From assembly GCA_016710745.1 (NCBI GenBank), contig JADJVB010000010.1, positions 1,723,517-1,787,516 of the forward strand: a DNA stretch of 64,000 nucleotides, given 5' to 3'. The DNA comes from Chitinophagaceae bacterium (GTDB lineage Bacteria > Bacteroidota > Bacteroidia > Chitinophagales > Chitinophagaceae). A model generated the notes under the pieces. The model made no database searches. It saw nothing but the letters and a program-made list of their open reading frames with translations, and was not told where the DNA came from. Each line of letters opens with the position of its first letter. The first letter of the stretch is position 1. The translations under genes were made by a program, and so were the position numbers. This document shows positions 19,701-27,686 of this stretch, in pieces.

Positions 19701-19877
19701 AATGATATCCGAATTGGCTCCGGGGTAGGAGGTACGTACACTGATGTTGGGCGGATCGATGGCCGGATAATCCCGTACGCCTAAAAATTTAAAACCGATA
19801 AAGCCAAATAATATGATCGCGATGCTGAGTACCATCGCCATAACCGGTCGCCTTAAACTGATCTCCGATATATTCAA
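16788..19877 (-). CDS. RND efflux pump permease, AcrB/MexB-type (HAE-1)
   Basis: A 1029-residue inner-membrane proton antiporter with the RND layout: TM1 (about 10-30), a large periplasmic loop, TM2-6, a second periplasmic loop, and TM7-12. The proton-relay residues are present: the Asp pair in GLVVDDGIVV (TM4, near residue 402) and the lysine in VGLVTKNGIL (TM10, near 922). The porter region keeps SSSSQGSSNINVEF, typical of multidrug HAE-1 pumps rather than metal pumps. It forms a tripartite system with the adaptor 10 bases upstream and the TolC protein downstream. The substrate range is not predictable. Confidence 0.94.
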   Translation of the reverse strand: MNISEISLRRPVMAMVLSIAIILFGFIGFKFLGVRDYPAIDPPNISVRTSYPGANSDIIESQITEPLEKAINGIAGVKNITSSSSQGSSNINVEFELGENLEAAANDVRDKVSQAIRSLPSDLEAPPVVSKADASSDPILAFTIQSNTRNQLQITEFANNNLLERLQTIPGVSGVGIWGEKRYAMRIWFNSTQMSAYAITFPDIQSALVRENVELPSGKISGNATELSVRTFGKINTEEEFRNVIVKNVNGTDIKVKDIADVVLGPENEESVLKESGIPMIAMYVVPQPGSNYISISDEFYKRLDQIKKELPEDINLQIGLDQTKYIRKSISEVKETLIISLVLVILIIYLFFRDWLIAFRPLIDIPVSLIGAFFIMYLFGFTINVLTLLAIVLATGLVVDDGIVVTENIYKKMEAGMDKWKAAREGSKEIYFAVISTSITLAIVFLPVIFLQGFVGRLFREFGIVLAGAVLISALVSLTLTPVLNVKMTKKIPKHSKFYIATEPFFRGLENGYRRLLSSFMKARGVAFVVIAICFALIYLIGTNIQSELAPMEDRSQFRLAVSAPEGTAFDYMDKYMDKINKLIQDSIPEKDVVISVTAPGFTGGGSVNSGFFRVTLVPPGERKRSQQEIVDMMNKNLAKLNEGRAFSIQEQTIAVNRRGGQPVQFVLQNVNFEKLKAVIPEFIEAANNHPVLQGPDVDLKFNKPELRIIIDRLKASTLGISVQDINESLQLALSNRRLGFFIKDGKQYVVMGQVSRDDRDDPSDLKSIYVRNKSGTQISLDNLVSFEEDNSPPTIYHFNRYKSATISSGLAPGKTVGDGIKAMQEISKKLLDDSFSTSLSGSSRDYAESGSNTSFAFILALVLIFLVLAAQFESFIDPIIIITTVPLAIAGALLSLKLFGQTLNIFSQIGMIMLVGLVTKNGILIVEFANKKQLTGLKKIPAVIDASVARFRPILMTSLAMSLGALPLALSLGDASTSRIPLGIVVVGGIMFSLILTLFVVPAMYSFMSSKKKKNALEEMDEAAAGI

Positions 19878-19887
19878 CTACTTGTAT

Positions 19888-20979
19888 TTATTGGTTAATT
19901 ACTTTGTTGATAATCACTTTGGAACCTGGCTTGGTGGTAAGCAGGCCGGTAATTAAAACGGTGTCACCTGCTTTCAGGCCGGATGTTATTTCCACTTTCG
20001 CCGAATCCCTGATGCCGGTGGTAACGGTTTCCATGCTGGCCATTCCGTTCCGGTAAACGATCACTTCCTTATTTCTGGCTTTTGGAATTACGGCCTGCGA
20101 AGGAATCATCAGGGCCTCATTATTTTGCCCCAATTCTATTTTAACTTTTACAAAAGAGCCGGCGATCAGCCTGGCATCTGGTTTATTTACCAGGGCCCGC
20201 AACTTTAAACTTCTGTTGTCTTCCGAAATGTTATTCTCGGTAGCGATTATCCTGGCCGAGTATATGTTCTCGTTATTCTCTGTGCTGAAACTTACCTGGG
20301 CACCCGGTTTCATGCTGCTGCCATATTTTTCGGGTACACTAAACTCGAGCTTTAACTGGTTCAGTTTTCTTAAAGTGCTGATGGTAGTGGCTGGCGTGAT
20401 GTAGGCGCCCATACTGATATTACGTAAACCCAACCGGCCGCTGAACGGCGCTCTCAACTGGGTTCTGCCAATGCTGGTTTGAACAATGTTCATATCGGCC
20501 TGGATATTGTTAACCGAAAGTTTATACAGGTCATATTCCTGCTGACTAACGCCGCTGATCTTTAAGAGCGCTTCATACCTTGCCAGGGTTTCCTGGGCTA
20601 CTTTTAATTGTACCCTCAATTTACTCAGTTGAGCCTGCAGGTCACCGTCGTACAATTTTACCAAAAGACTTCCCTGGCTAACATTGCCGCCCTCAGTAAA
20701 GTAGATACCGGTTACCCGGCCTGATAATTCGGTATGCAGTTCGGTTTCCTCAGCAGGTATCAAACTCCCGGGCATTTCAATATCCTGCGATAAGATGCCT
20801 GCTGTAACCACAAAAACATCCACTTTGGCTGGTGGCCTGTCTCCTTTCCCTCCTGCAGGTTTTTTGTCTTCATTCGCCGCAGATCCGCAGGATACAAAAA
20901 TAATAGCCAGGCAAATCAATGAAAATCCGGCTTTTATTGTTTTCCAAACCACTTCTTTAATTTTTAATTGATTATACAA
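19888..20979 (-). CDS. RND periplasmic adaptor (membrane fusion protein), lipoprotein
   Basis: About 363 residues. A hydrophobic N-terminus ends in a lipobox (IIFVSCGS, cysteine near residue 31), so the protein is probably lipid-anchored. The remainder has the HlyD/AcrA order: lipoyl half (LHTELSGRVTGIYFTEG), coiled-coil hairpin (about 120-170), lipoyl half (IGRTQLRAPFSGRLGLRNI), beta-barrel and membrane-proximal domain. The start is uncertain: no ATG is available, and the frame can begin at TTG 20979 or GTG 20953. Either leaves the lipobox intact. It is the first gene of the pump cassette and follows purK by 84 bases. Confidence 0.9.
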   Translation of the reverse strand: MYNQLKIKEVVWKTIKAGFSLICLAIIFVSCGSAANEDKKPAGGKGDRPPAKVDVFVVTAGILSQDIEMPGSLIPAEETELHTELSGRVTGIYFTEGGNVSQGSLLVKLYDGDLQAQLSKLRVQLKVAQETLARYEALLKISGVSQQEYDLYKLSVNNIQADMNIVQTSIGRTQLRAPFSGRLGLRNISMGAYITPATTISTLRKLNQLKLEFSVPEKYGSSMKPGAQVSFSTENNENIYSARIIATENNISEDNRSLKLRALVNKPDARLIAGSFVKVKIELGQNNEALMIPSQAVIPKARNKEVIVYRNGMASMETVTTGIRDSAKVEITSGLKAGDTVLITGLLTTKPGSKVIINKVINQ

Positions 20980-21063
20980 CAGATTTAAAGTATCTAAGTT
21001 CCATAATAAACCTGATATGTGGGTAAAATTATTATTGATGGAAAAATGGCGGGATGAAACGTG

Positions 21064-22194
21064 TCAGTTGGTACCGGCGACCACTTTTACGGTTTGTTTA
21101 ATTCGATTGGCCTGGTGTATCAGTTCCTGTTTTTCCCGACTCAAAATGGTGATATGTCCCATTTTTCGGCCTGGTTTGGTTTGCTTTTTACCGTAAATGT
21201 GAACGAAAACGTTTTCTATTTGTAAGATCTCATGTAAACCTTCATAAACGGCCTCGCCGGTAAATCCGGGTTCTCCTAAAAGGTTCACAATGGCTGCCGG
21301 TAAAATAGGTTCGGTACTCCCCAGGGGATATCCCAACATGAGGCGCCAAAGCATGTCGAACTGGGAGCTGTAATTGCTTTCAATGGTATGATGTCCGCTG
21401 TTGTGAACCCGGGGTGCTGTTTCATTTACAAATACATTATCGTTTAAATCAACAAATAATTCAACAGCAAAAATGCCCGGACTTTTAAGCTCTTTTACCA
21501 CTTTCAGCGCAATGGCCTCCACTTTCCATAAAACTTTTTCGGGTAGTTCGGCCGGACTTATCTGGTACTCCAGTACGTTCAAACGGTTATCAAAAACCAT
21601 GTCAACCGAAGGATACATAGCTGTATCGCCATTGTCGGCAACTGCAATAATTACTGAAATCTCTTTTTTAATCGAAACTAATTTTTCGAGAACAGCCGGT
21701 TCATCGAATCCTTTTTCAAGATCATCTGTTGATCTTAATATCTCAACACCGCGTCCGTCGTAACCACCCATGGCCAGTTTATGGGCTGCGGGCAAAAAAT
21801 CCACCTGTTGATGCAGTTCTGCTTTTTTACCGGTGATCAAAAATTCGCTGGTTGGAATTTCGTTGTCGCGATAAAACTGCTTTTGTAATATTTTATTTTT
21901 GATGATCTTAAGTGCTGCAGGTTTAGGGTATACCCGAACGCCTTCGGCTTCGAGTTTCTCCAGCGCTTCCACATTTACCCCTTCTATTTCAATGGTAATG
22001 GCGTCAAGTCCCTTTCCAAAATTGAAAACATCGTTAAAATCGCTGATATTTCCTTTTGTAAAGTGGTGACAAAGATGCGCAGCGGGGCAGCTTTCGTCAT
22101 TTTCCATTGCGAAGGTTTCTACCGGATAATTGGCTGCTGCCTGTAGTAGCATGCGCCCTAGCTGGCCACCCCCTAAAATACCTATTCTTTTCAT
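21064..22194 (-). CDS. purK: 5-(carboxyamino)imidazole ribonucleotide synthase PurK
   Basis: A 376-residue ATP-grasp enzyme that carboxylates AIR to N5-CAIR with ATP and bicarbonate. The N-terminal RIGILGGGQLGRML motif starts at the chosen ATG (22194). The ATP-grasp core includes KLAMGGYDGRG, and the C-terminal active-site region reads NETAPRVHNSGHHTIE. An upstream extension to 22275 is open but runs through the -7 box and past divergent features, so it is rejected. The product feeds PurE, encoded at the far end of the same minus-strand series. Confidence 0.95.
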   Translation of the reverse strand: MKRIGILGGGQLGRMLLQAAANYPVETFAMENDESCPAAHLCHHFTKGNISDFNDVFNFGKGLDAITIEIEGVNVEALEKLEAEGVRVYPKPAALKIIKNKILQKQFYRDNEIPTSEFLITGKKAELHQQVDFLPAAHKLAMGGYDGRGVEILRSTDDLEKGFDEPAVLEKLVSIKKEISVIIAVADNGDTAMYPSVDMVFDNRLNVLEYQISPAELPEKVLWKVEAIALKVVKELKSPGIFAVELFVDLNDNVFVNETAPRVHNSGHHTIESNYSSQFDMLWRLMLGYPLGSTEPILPAAIVNLLGEPGFTGEAVYEGLHEILQIENVFVHIYGKKQTKPGRKMGHITILSREKQELIHQANRIKQTVKVVAGTN

Positions 22195-22198
22195 TTGG

Positions 22199-22206
22199 CA
22201 AATATA
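22199..22206 (-). promoter_or_regulatory. -7 box of purK, almost touching the start codon
   Basis: Minus-strand TATATTTG. Only four bases separate it from the ATG at 22194, so transcription would begin at or beside the start codon, implying a leaderless mRNA. Confidence 0.5.
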
Positions 22207-22239
22207 GAATCTGGAGACGGAACTCGCATAAAGTTTTAT

Positions 22240-22247
22240 TATCTTTG
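22240..22247 (+). promoter_or_regulatory. -7 box upstream of hppD and a small ORF
   Basis: TATCTTTG on the plus strand matches TAnnTTTG. It is divergent from the purK promoter, 34 bases away, and lies seven bases before a possible small ORF (22255). Confidence 0.5.
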
Positions 22248-22254
22248 GTAAACG

Positions 22255-22347
22255 ATGATTCCCGACTATCCCCATAAACTGTTTTCAGATAAGCGCAGCA
22301 ACTATTCTCTGTTGATGCTGGCTTTGGCGATGGATTCGGCTCACTGA
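22255..22347 (+). CDS. Possible small leaderless ORF (30 residues), unknown
   Basis: An ATG seven bases after a good -7 box opens a 30-codon frame, beginning MIPDYPHKLFSDKR and ending at a TGA. A second frame continues with protein-like codons (LNLPVDRIDLTTDLQ, stop at about 22396), so this could be a longer product broken by a one-base shift, or a remnant. I recognise no family. It may equally be untranslated leader of hppD. Confidence 0.25.
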   Translation: MIPDYPHKLFSDKRSNYSLLMLALAMDSAH

Positions 22348-22434
22348 TCTGAATTTGCCTGTGGATCGTATTGATCTTACCACCGATCTGCAGTGACCGC
22401 TACCACCAATTTTTCAAATGTCAAAATTATCAAG

Positions 22435-23568
22435 ATGGAAACAACAGCAATAAACCGGGCTACAGCAAATAACACGACAACTGATTTTCTTCCTTTAGAT
22501 GGCACCGATTATGTAGAATTCTACGTTGGCAATGCCAAACAGGCCGCTCATTTTTATAAAACGGCTTTTGGCTTTCAGTCATTGGCTTATGCCGGCCCCG
22601 AAACCGGGGTGAAGGATAAAGTGAGTTACGTGATCCGTCAGAATAAACTAACCTTTGTTTTAACAACGCCGTTGCGAACCGATAACCCGATCGCCGATCA
22701 TATTTATAAACACGGCGATGGCGTTAAAGTACTGGCCTTAAAAGTGGATGATGCCGCAAGCGCTTTTGAAGAAACAACCAAACGTGGCGCTAAAGTATAC
22801 CTGGAAACCACGGTACTGAAGGATGATGATGGCGAAGTTGTTTTAAGCGGGATACATACTTACGGCGAAACGGTTCACATTTTTGTAGAAAGAAAAAATT
22901 ATAGAGGCCTGTTCATGCCGGGCTTCAGGGAGTGGAAATCAAATTACAATCCCGCTGAAACAGGGTTGCTATATGTTGATCATTGTGTAGGCAATGTTGG
23001 CTGGAACCAGATGAACCCCCGGGTAAAGTTTTATGAAGACGTGATGGGCTTTAAAAATATATTGAGTTTTGATGATAACGATATATCTACCGAATACTCG
23101 GCTTTGATGAGTAAGGTGATGAGTAATGGTAACGGGTATGTGAAATTTCCGATCAATGAACCGGCTGAAGGAAAGAAAAAAAGCCAGGTAGAGGAATACC
23201 TCGATTTTTACAACGGTGAGGGCGTGCAGCACGTGGCCATTGCAACCAACGATATTGTAAAAACGGTGACTGAATTACAGAACCGGGGCATTGAATTTTT
23301 AAGTATTCCCGGCAGTTATTACGAAACGGTTTTAGATCGTGTTGGACAGATCGACGAGGATCTGGCTCCCCTGCAAAAATTAGGCGTATTAATCGACAGG
23401 GACGAAGAAGGTTATTTGCTACAGATCTTCAGTAAACCCCTGGAAGACAGGCCAACTTTGTTTTTCGAGATCATTCAGCGAAAAGGCGCTAAAAGCTTTG
23501 GGAAGGGCAATTTTAAGGCACTTTTTGAAGCGCTGGAACGTGAACAGGACGCCAGGGGGAATTTATAA
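22435..23568 (+). CDS. hppD: 4-hydroxyphenylpyruvate dioxygenase
   Basis: A 377-residue non-haem iron enzyme converting 4-hydroxyphenylpyruvate to homogentisate in tyrosine degradation. It has two vicinal-oxygen-chelate halves; the iron ligands fall in the C-terminal half: His in YVDHCVGN (near 182), His in GVQHVAIAT (near 265) and Glu in LFFEIIQR (near 344). The C-terminal GKGNFKALFEALEREQ is diagnostic. I chose the ATG at 22435; an in-frame GTG at 22393 is less likely. Homogentisate dioxygenase is not adjacent, so the rest of the pathway must be elsewhere. Confidence 0.95.
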   Translation: METTAINRATANNTTTDFLPLDGTDYVEFYVGNAKQAAHFYKTAFGFQSLAYAGPETGVKDKVSYVIRQNKLTFVLTTPLRTDNPIADHIYKHGDGVKVLALKVDDAASAFEETTKRGAKVYLETTVLKDDDGEVVLSGIHTYGETVHIFVERKNYRGLFMPGFREWKSNYNPAETGLLYVDHCVGNVGWNQMNPRVKFYEDVMGFKNILSFDDNDISTEYSALMSKVMSNGNGYVKFPINEPAEGKKKSQVEEYLDFYNGEGVQHVAIATNDIVKTVTELQNRGIEFLSIPGSYYETVLDRVGQIDEDLAPLQKLGVLIDRDEEGYLLQIFSKPLEDRPTLFFEIIQRKGAKSFGKGNFKALFEALEREQDARGNL

Positions 23569-23665
23569 TTAGATCATTTATTATATGTAATCGATTAATA
23601 TTGTTAAAACTGCAGGTTAATTAGCAGGGATTGTTATTAAAGGCTGGGTTTCAAATTAAATTTTT

Positions 23666-23673
23666 TAAATTTG
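23666..23673 (+). promoter_or_regulatory. -7 box of the L,D-transpeptidase gene
   Basis: TAAATTTG matches TAnnTTTG, 28 bases upstream of the ATG at 23702. Confidence 0.45.
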
Positions 23674-23701
23674 GCGTTTGGATATGTAATTGCCTCGATA
23701 C

Positions 23702-24469
23702 ATGAAACGCACTGTTCAGCTTTATAGCCTGGTATTCAGTTTTGCCTTATTAACCTGGGGTAATTGTTTTGCACAGAATTCATTTGTGCAAACAACTAAA
23801 TTTTATACCAATTCGGGTGTAAGTAATAACAGGCTGGAAGATTCCCTTAAAAAAGAATTTGAAAATAAAAACCTTAGCTGGCCACCACAATCGGTTTACA
23901 TACGCTCGTTTAAGTATGACCGCATTTTGGAAATATGGGTTAAGAAAAACGATGCTGATAGTTTTTCGCTTTTCAAGAGCTATAATGTATGTATGCAAAG
24001 CGGTGGTATCGGACCCAAAAGATCGGAAGGAGATAACCAGGTACCGGAAGGGTTTTACTATATCAATGAATTTAACGCTAAAAGTAATTATCACCTGGCA
24101 TTGGGCTTAAATTATCCAAACTCTTCTGATAAGGTGCTCAGCGACTCCAAAAAACCCGGCGGCGAAATTTATATTCATGGCAGTTGTGTTTCTACAGGCT
24201 GTATTGCTATCCAGGATATGCCAATTGAAGAGGTTTATTTAATAGCCTCAAAAGCAACAGCAGGCGGCCAGGATTTTATACCCGTTCACATTTTTCCGGT
24301 TAAGTACAGTGTTCAAAAATCGTTGGATTATTTAACCAGGTCCATCAAGGGCAACCAGGCCAATCACAAATACACGCTGAACATTAAAGCGGTGTTCGAC
24401 TATTTCGAAAAAAATAAACAATTGCCGATCATCATGGTTAATAAAAACGGCGATTATCTGATCAACTAA
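23702..24469 (+). CDS. L,D-transpeptidase family protein (YkuD fold)
   Basis: About 255 residues. A signal peptide (MKRTVQLYSLVFSFALLTW, cut after CFAQ) directs export. The YkuD catalytic signature IHGSCVSTGCIAI is at about residues 157-169; the second cysteine is the nucleophile that forms or exchanges 3-3 peptidoglycan or lipoprotein cross-links. The layout resembles YafK-type murein transpeptidases. An upstream TTG (23690) would add four residues; the ATG gives a better signal peptide. Its stop overlaps that of the convergent aspartate kinase by four bases. Confidence 0.9.
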   Translation: MKRTVQLYSLVFSFALLTWGNCFAQNSFVQTTKFYTNSGVSNNRLEDSLKKEFENKNLSWPPQSVYIRSFKYDRILEIWVKKNDADSFSLFKSYNVCMQSGGIGPKRSEGDNQVPEGFYYINEFNAKSNYHLALGLNYPNSSDKVLSDSKKPGGEIYIHGSCVSTGCIAIQDMPIEEVYLIASKATAGGQDFIPVHIFPVKYSVQKSLDYLTRSIKGNQANHKYTLNIKAVFDYFEKNKQLPIIMVNKNGDYLIN

Positions 24470-25728
24470 CGCATCAGCACCTGGATGGTTTGGGGTGTTT
24501 TTTGCTCGAGTACGATTGTTTTCCCTTTGGTTAAAGTTTGAATTTTTTCTTCGGTATAGTGGCGGATCGTAAGTAACGTTAGATTTTTTTCAATTTGAAC
24601 ATTAAAGATCTCTGCTGCCGCCAAAGCCAGTTTCTCAATTTTTTCCGACTTATCGTCGAAACAGTTTAACAGGCTGATAGCGCCGTTCTGCGACAGGTTT
24701 GGCCGTATTTTAATGCTGGCAAACATCTCGTGCAACAGGCCAAGGGGCTTTTCTTCAACAAACGAAAAATCTTTCGAACTCAGTTCCATCAATACCTGAT
24801 TCTTTTTTAAAACGATGACCGGGGGCAGGTTATGCACGGGTTTGTTACTGATAACGGTGCCGGGTAACTCAGGATTTAAAAAACAGCGAACGTGCAATGG
24901 GATATTTTTATTTTCGAGGGGTTTGATCGTTTTTGGATGGATCACCTGGGCACCGTAATAGGCCATTTCCACCACTTCGCGGTAACTTAATGCGTCGATA
25001 TTTACCGCGTCGGGAAATTCTTTGGGGTCGGCATTCATCACGGCTTCAACATCTTTCCAGATGGTTTGATTTTCGGCATCAAGGATATTGGCAAATATCG
25101 CGGCACTAAAATCACTGCCTTCGCGGCCAAGTGTGGTACTTTCATTTTCATCGGTGGCACCGATGAATCCCTGTGTTATAATGATGTCGAATTCGGTGAA
25201 CAGGGGTTCAATATCCGTTTTAACTTTCTGACTTGTAAATTCCCAGTTGATATATGCATCTCTGAAATTATCATCTGTTCTAACGATATCCCGTACATCG
25301 AGCCATTTGTTTTTGATGCCCATTTCGTTCAGGTAACTACTCACCAGTGATGTACTGAGCAGTTCACCGCAACAAACGATCTGGTCGTAATAATAATCAT
25401 ATTCCCGTACCGGCTTGTCGTGCAAAAGCCATTCAACTTCAGTAAAGAAGTCTTTTAACTGATTTTCGGCCTGCTGCCAGTTTACCGTGATCAGGTATTT
25501 GAGTGTAGTAAGATGAGCCTGTTTTACCTGTTCAAATAATTGCAGGGCATCTTCTTTTCTGCCTTCATAAAATGCATCAACCACTTTCTCAAGTGCATTG
25601 GTGGTTTTACCCATGGCCGATATAATGATGAGTAATCTTTCGCCTTTGTATGATTCGATGATCCTGGTCGTATTTTTTATTCTGTCAACAGAATTGATAC
25701 TGGCACCTCCAAACTTAAAAACCTTCAT
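24466..25728 (-). CDS. Aspartate kinase (monofunctional)
   Basis: A 420-residue aspartokinase catalysing the first step of the lysine, threonine and methionine pathway. It shows the start KVFKFGGASI, the substrate-binding block TLGREGSDFSAA, and a C-terminal region (about 300-420) of ACT-like composition that would carry allosteric control. No homoserine dehydrogenase domain is fused. It is divergent from fbp with a 109-base gap, and I see no amino-acid attenuator in that gap. Confidence 0.92.
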   Translation of the reverse strand: MKVFKFGGASINSVDRIKNTTRIIESYKGERLLIIISAMGKTTNALEKVVDAFYEGRKEDALQLFEQVKQAHLTTLKYLITVNWQQAENQLKDFFTEVEWLLHDKPVREYDYYYDQIVCCGELLSTSLVSSYLNEMGIKNKWLDVRDIVRTDDNFRDAYINWEFTSQKVKTDIEPLFTEFDIIITQGFIGATDENESTTLGREGSDFSAAIFANILDAENQTIWKDVEAVMNADPKEFPDAVNIDALSYREVVEMAYYGAQVIHPKTIKPLENKNIPLHVRCFLNPELPGTVISNKPVHNLPPVIVLKKNQVLMELSSKDFSFVEEKPLGLLHEMFASIKIRPNLSQNGAISLLNCFDDKSEKIEKLALAAAEIFNVQIEKNLTLLTIRHYTEEKIQTLTKGKTIVLEQKTPQTIQVLMR

Positions 25729-25837
25729 TCGTTGCGGGTTGATTGAGTAAATTGGGTTAATTTAGCCCAGATGTTTTGGATGCAAAAATCGTTAATCTTG
25801 GTCAATAAACTAACTTAACAGCAATCAAATATAAAAT

Positions 25838-26869
25838 ATGAATATAAACAGAAGGATACAGACTCTGGACGAGTTTACTATTCAACAGCTACGTGATTTT
25901 CCGCAGGCCACAGGAGAATTATCGGGTTTGTTACGTGATCTGGGCCTGGCTGCCAAGCGGGTGAATGTGGAAGTGAATAAAGCCGGATTGGTTGATATTT
26001 TGGGCGACGACGGCAGCATCAATGTGCAGGGCGAGGAAGTGAAAAAACTGGATGTTTATGCCAATAGCCAGTTCATGGGTGTGTTGCAACATGGCATCAG
26101 TTGTGCCGGTATCGGCAGCGAAGAAATGGATGACGTGGTCATCTTTGATGATCCGGTCAGCAACAAAAGCAAATATGTTTGTTTGTTTGATCCATTGGAC
26201 GGGAGCAGTAATATTGATGTGAATGTGTCTATTGGTACAATATTCAGTGTGTTTCGCCGGGTGAGTGAACTGGGTAAACCGGCCACCAAAGAAGATTTTT
26301 TACAGCCCGGTAATAAACAGGTGGCAGCCGGTTATGTCATCTATGGTTCGTCAACCATGTTTGTGTATGCTACCCGCAGGGGCGTAAACGGATTTACCTT
26401 AGATCCTTCCATCGGCGAATATTCTTTGAGCCATCCGGATATTAAATGTCCGGAATCTGGTAAAATGTATTCGGTTAATCATGGAAATTTTTTCCGGTAC
26501 GAAGAGGGCGTTAAGCAGTATATAACGGCCTGTCAGAAAAAAGATAAGTCAAGCGGCGGCCCATATACCCAGCGATATATCGGAAGTATGGTATCGGATG
26601 TGCATCGCAATTTAATTAAAGGTGGAATTTTTATGTACCCGGGTACTACGGATAAGCCAGGTGGCAAATTGAGATTGTTGTATGAATGCAACCCGTTTGC
26701 CTTTATTGTAGAAAAAGCCGGAGGATTGGCAACCAATGGTAAAATGAGAATTCTCGATATCCAACCTAAAGAACTGCATGAACGCACGCCCTTTTTTATC
26801 GGCAGTAAATCAATGATGGAAGAAATGGATACCTATTACAAAGGAGACGTAAAAGCAGCGGAGAAATGA
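25838..26869 (+). CDS. fbp: Fructose-1,6-bisphosphatase class I
   Basis: A 343-residue class I FBPase, the gluconeogenic phosphatase. The metal-binding signature DPLDGSSNIDVNVSIGTIF is at about residues 115-133, and the C-terminal GGKLRLLYECNPFAFIVEKAGG block contains sugar-phosphate contacts. The start follows an A-rich stretch. The stop codon overlaps the start of the next gene (ATGA), so it is translationally coupled to the ABC ATPase, an unexpected partner. Confidence 0.95.
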   Translation: MNINRRIQTLDEFTIQQLRDFPQATGELSGLLRDLGLAAKRVNVEVNKAGLVDILGDDGSINVQGEEVKKLDVYANSQFMGVLQHGISCAGIGSEEMDDVVIFDDPVSNKSKYVCLFDPLDGSSNIDVNVSIGTIFSVFRRVSELGKPATKEDFLQPGNKQVAAGYVIYGSSTMFVYATRRGVNGFTLDPSIGEYSLSHPDIKCPESGKMYSVNHGNFFRYEEGVKQYITACQKKDKSSGGPYTQRYIGSMVSDVHRNLIKGGIFMYPGTTDKPGGKLRLLYECNPFAFIVEKAGGLATNGKMRILDIQPKELHERTPFFIGSKSMMEEMDTYYKGDVKAAEK

Positions 26870-27624
26870 ACACGATCATTACAGTAAAAGACCTGGTTAA
26901 AGATTACGGCAGTTTTAAAGCCGTAAAAGGCATTTCTTTCGATGTATATGAAGGTGAAATTTTTGGTTTGCTTGGCCCCAACGGTGCCGGTAAATCCACT
27001 ACCCTCGAGATCATGGAAACACTGCGTGATAAAACCAGCGGTGAAATAATCATTTGCGGCATGAGCCTTGATAAAGAGCCCGACAATATCAAGAAAATAA
27101 TTGGGGTTCAATTGCAAACTTCGGGCTACTACCCCGGCCTGACACTGATCGAATTAATTCATTTGTTCTGCGGATTGTACAATACCGGGGTAGATCCGAT
27201 GGCATTGCTGAAAATTGTTAACCTGACCGAAAAAGCGAAAAATAAATACAAGGAATTAAGCGGCGGACAAAAGCAACGGTTTTCGATAGCTACTACGCTC
27301 ATCAATAAACCAAAAATAATTTTCCTGGATGAACCTACCACCGGGCTGGATCCGCAGGCCAGGCGAAATTTATGGGATCTGATCAGGAATATCCGCGGCC
27401 AGGGAACCACTGTTATTATCACAACGCACTATATGGACGAGGCTGAGCAGTTGTGCGACCGGATCGCTATTTTGGACGAAGGAAAGATCATATCACTTGA
27501 TAGCCCGGATAAAATGATCGACGACCTTGTTTCCTCAGGTTTTGAACGTGCAAAGCAGGTGAAATCGGCCAATTTGGAGGATGTTTTCATACATTTAACA
27601 GGAAAGGAAATGCGGGATGACTAA
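26866..27624 (+). CDS. ABC transporter ATP-binding protein without adjacent permease
   Basis: A 252-residue ATPase of the CcmA/DrrA (ABC-2) type with all motifs: Walker A GPNGAGKST (near residue 43), Q-loop (IGVQLQ), signature LSGGQKQR (near 134), Walker B IIFLDEP, D-loop and H-loop TTHYMDE. The C-terminal tail ending SANLEDVFIHLTGKEM is typical of ABC-2 exporters. No ABC-2 permease follows; the next gene is an FKBP isomerase after a 60-base gap. It overlaps fbp by four bases. The membrane partner must be encoded elsewhere or has been lost. Confidence 0.93.
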   Translation: MNTIITVKDLVKDYGSFKAVKGISFDVYEGEIFGLLGPNGAGKSTTLEIMETLRDKTSGEIIICGMSLDKEPDNIKKIIGVQLQTSGYYPGLTLIELIHLFCGLYNTGVDPMALLKIVNLTEKAKNKYKELSGGQKQRFSIATTLINKPKIIFLDEPTTGLDPQARRNLWDLIRNIRGQGTTVIITTHYMDEAEQLCDRIAILDEGKIISLDSPDKMIDDLVSSGFERAKQVKSANLEDVFIHLTGKEMRDD

Positions 27625-27686
27625 AAAAAACGTTTATTTGCATTCCGGAATTTTTCGGAACATTTTTTAATAAAAAATATATTTTG

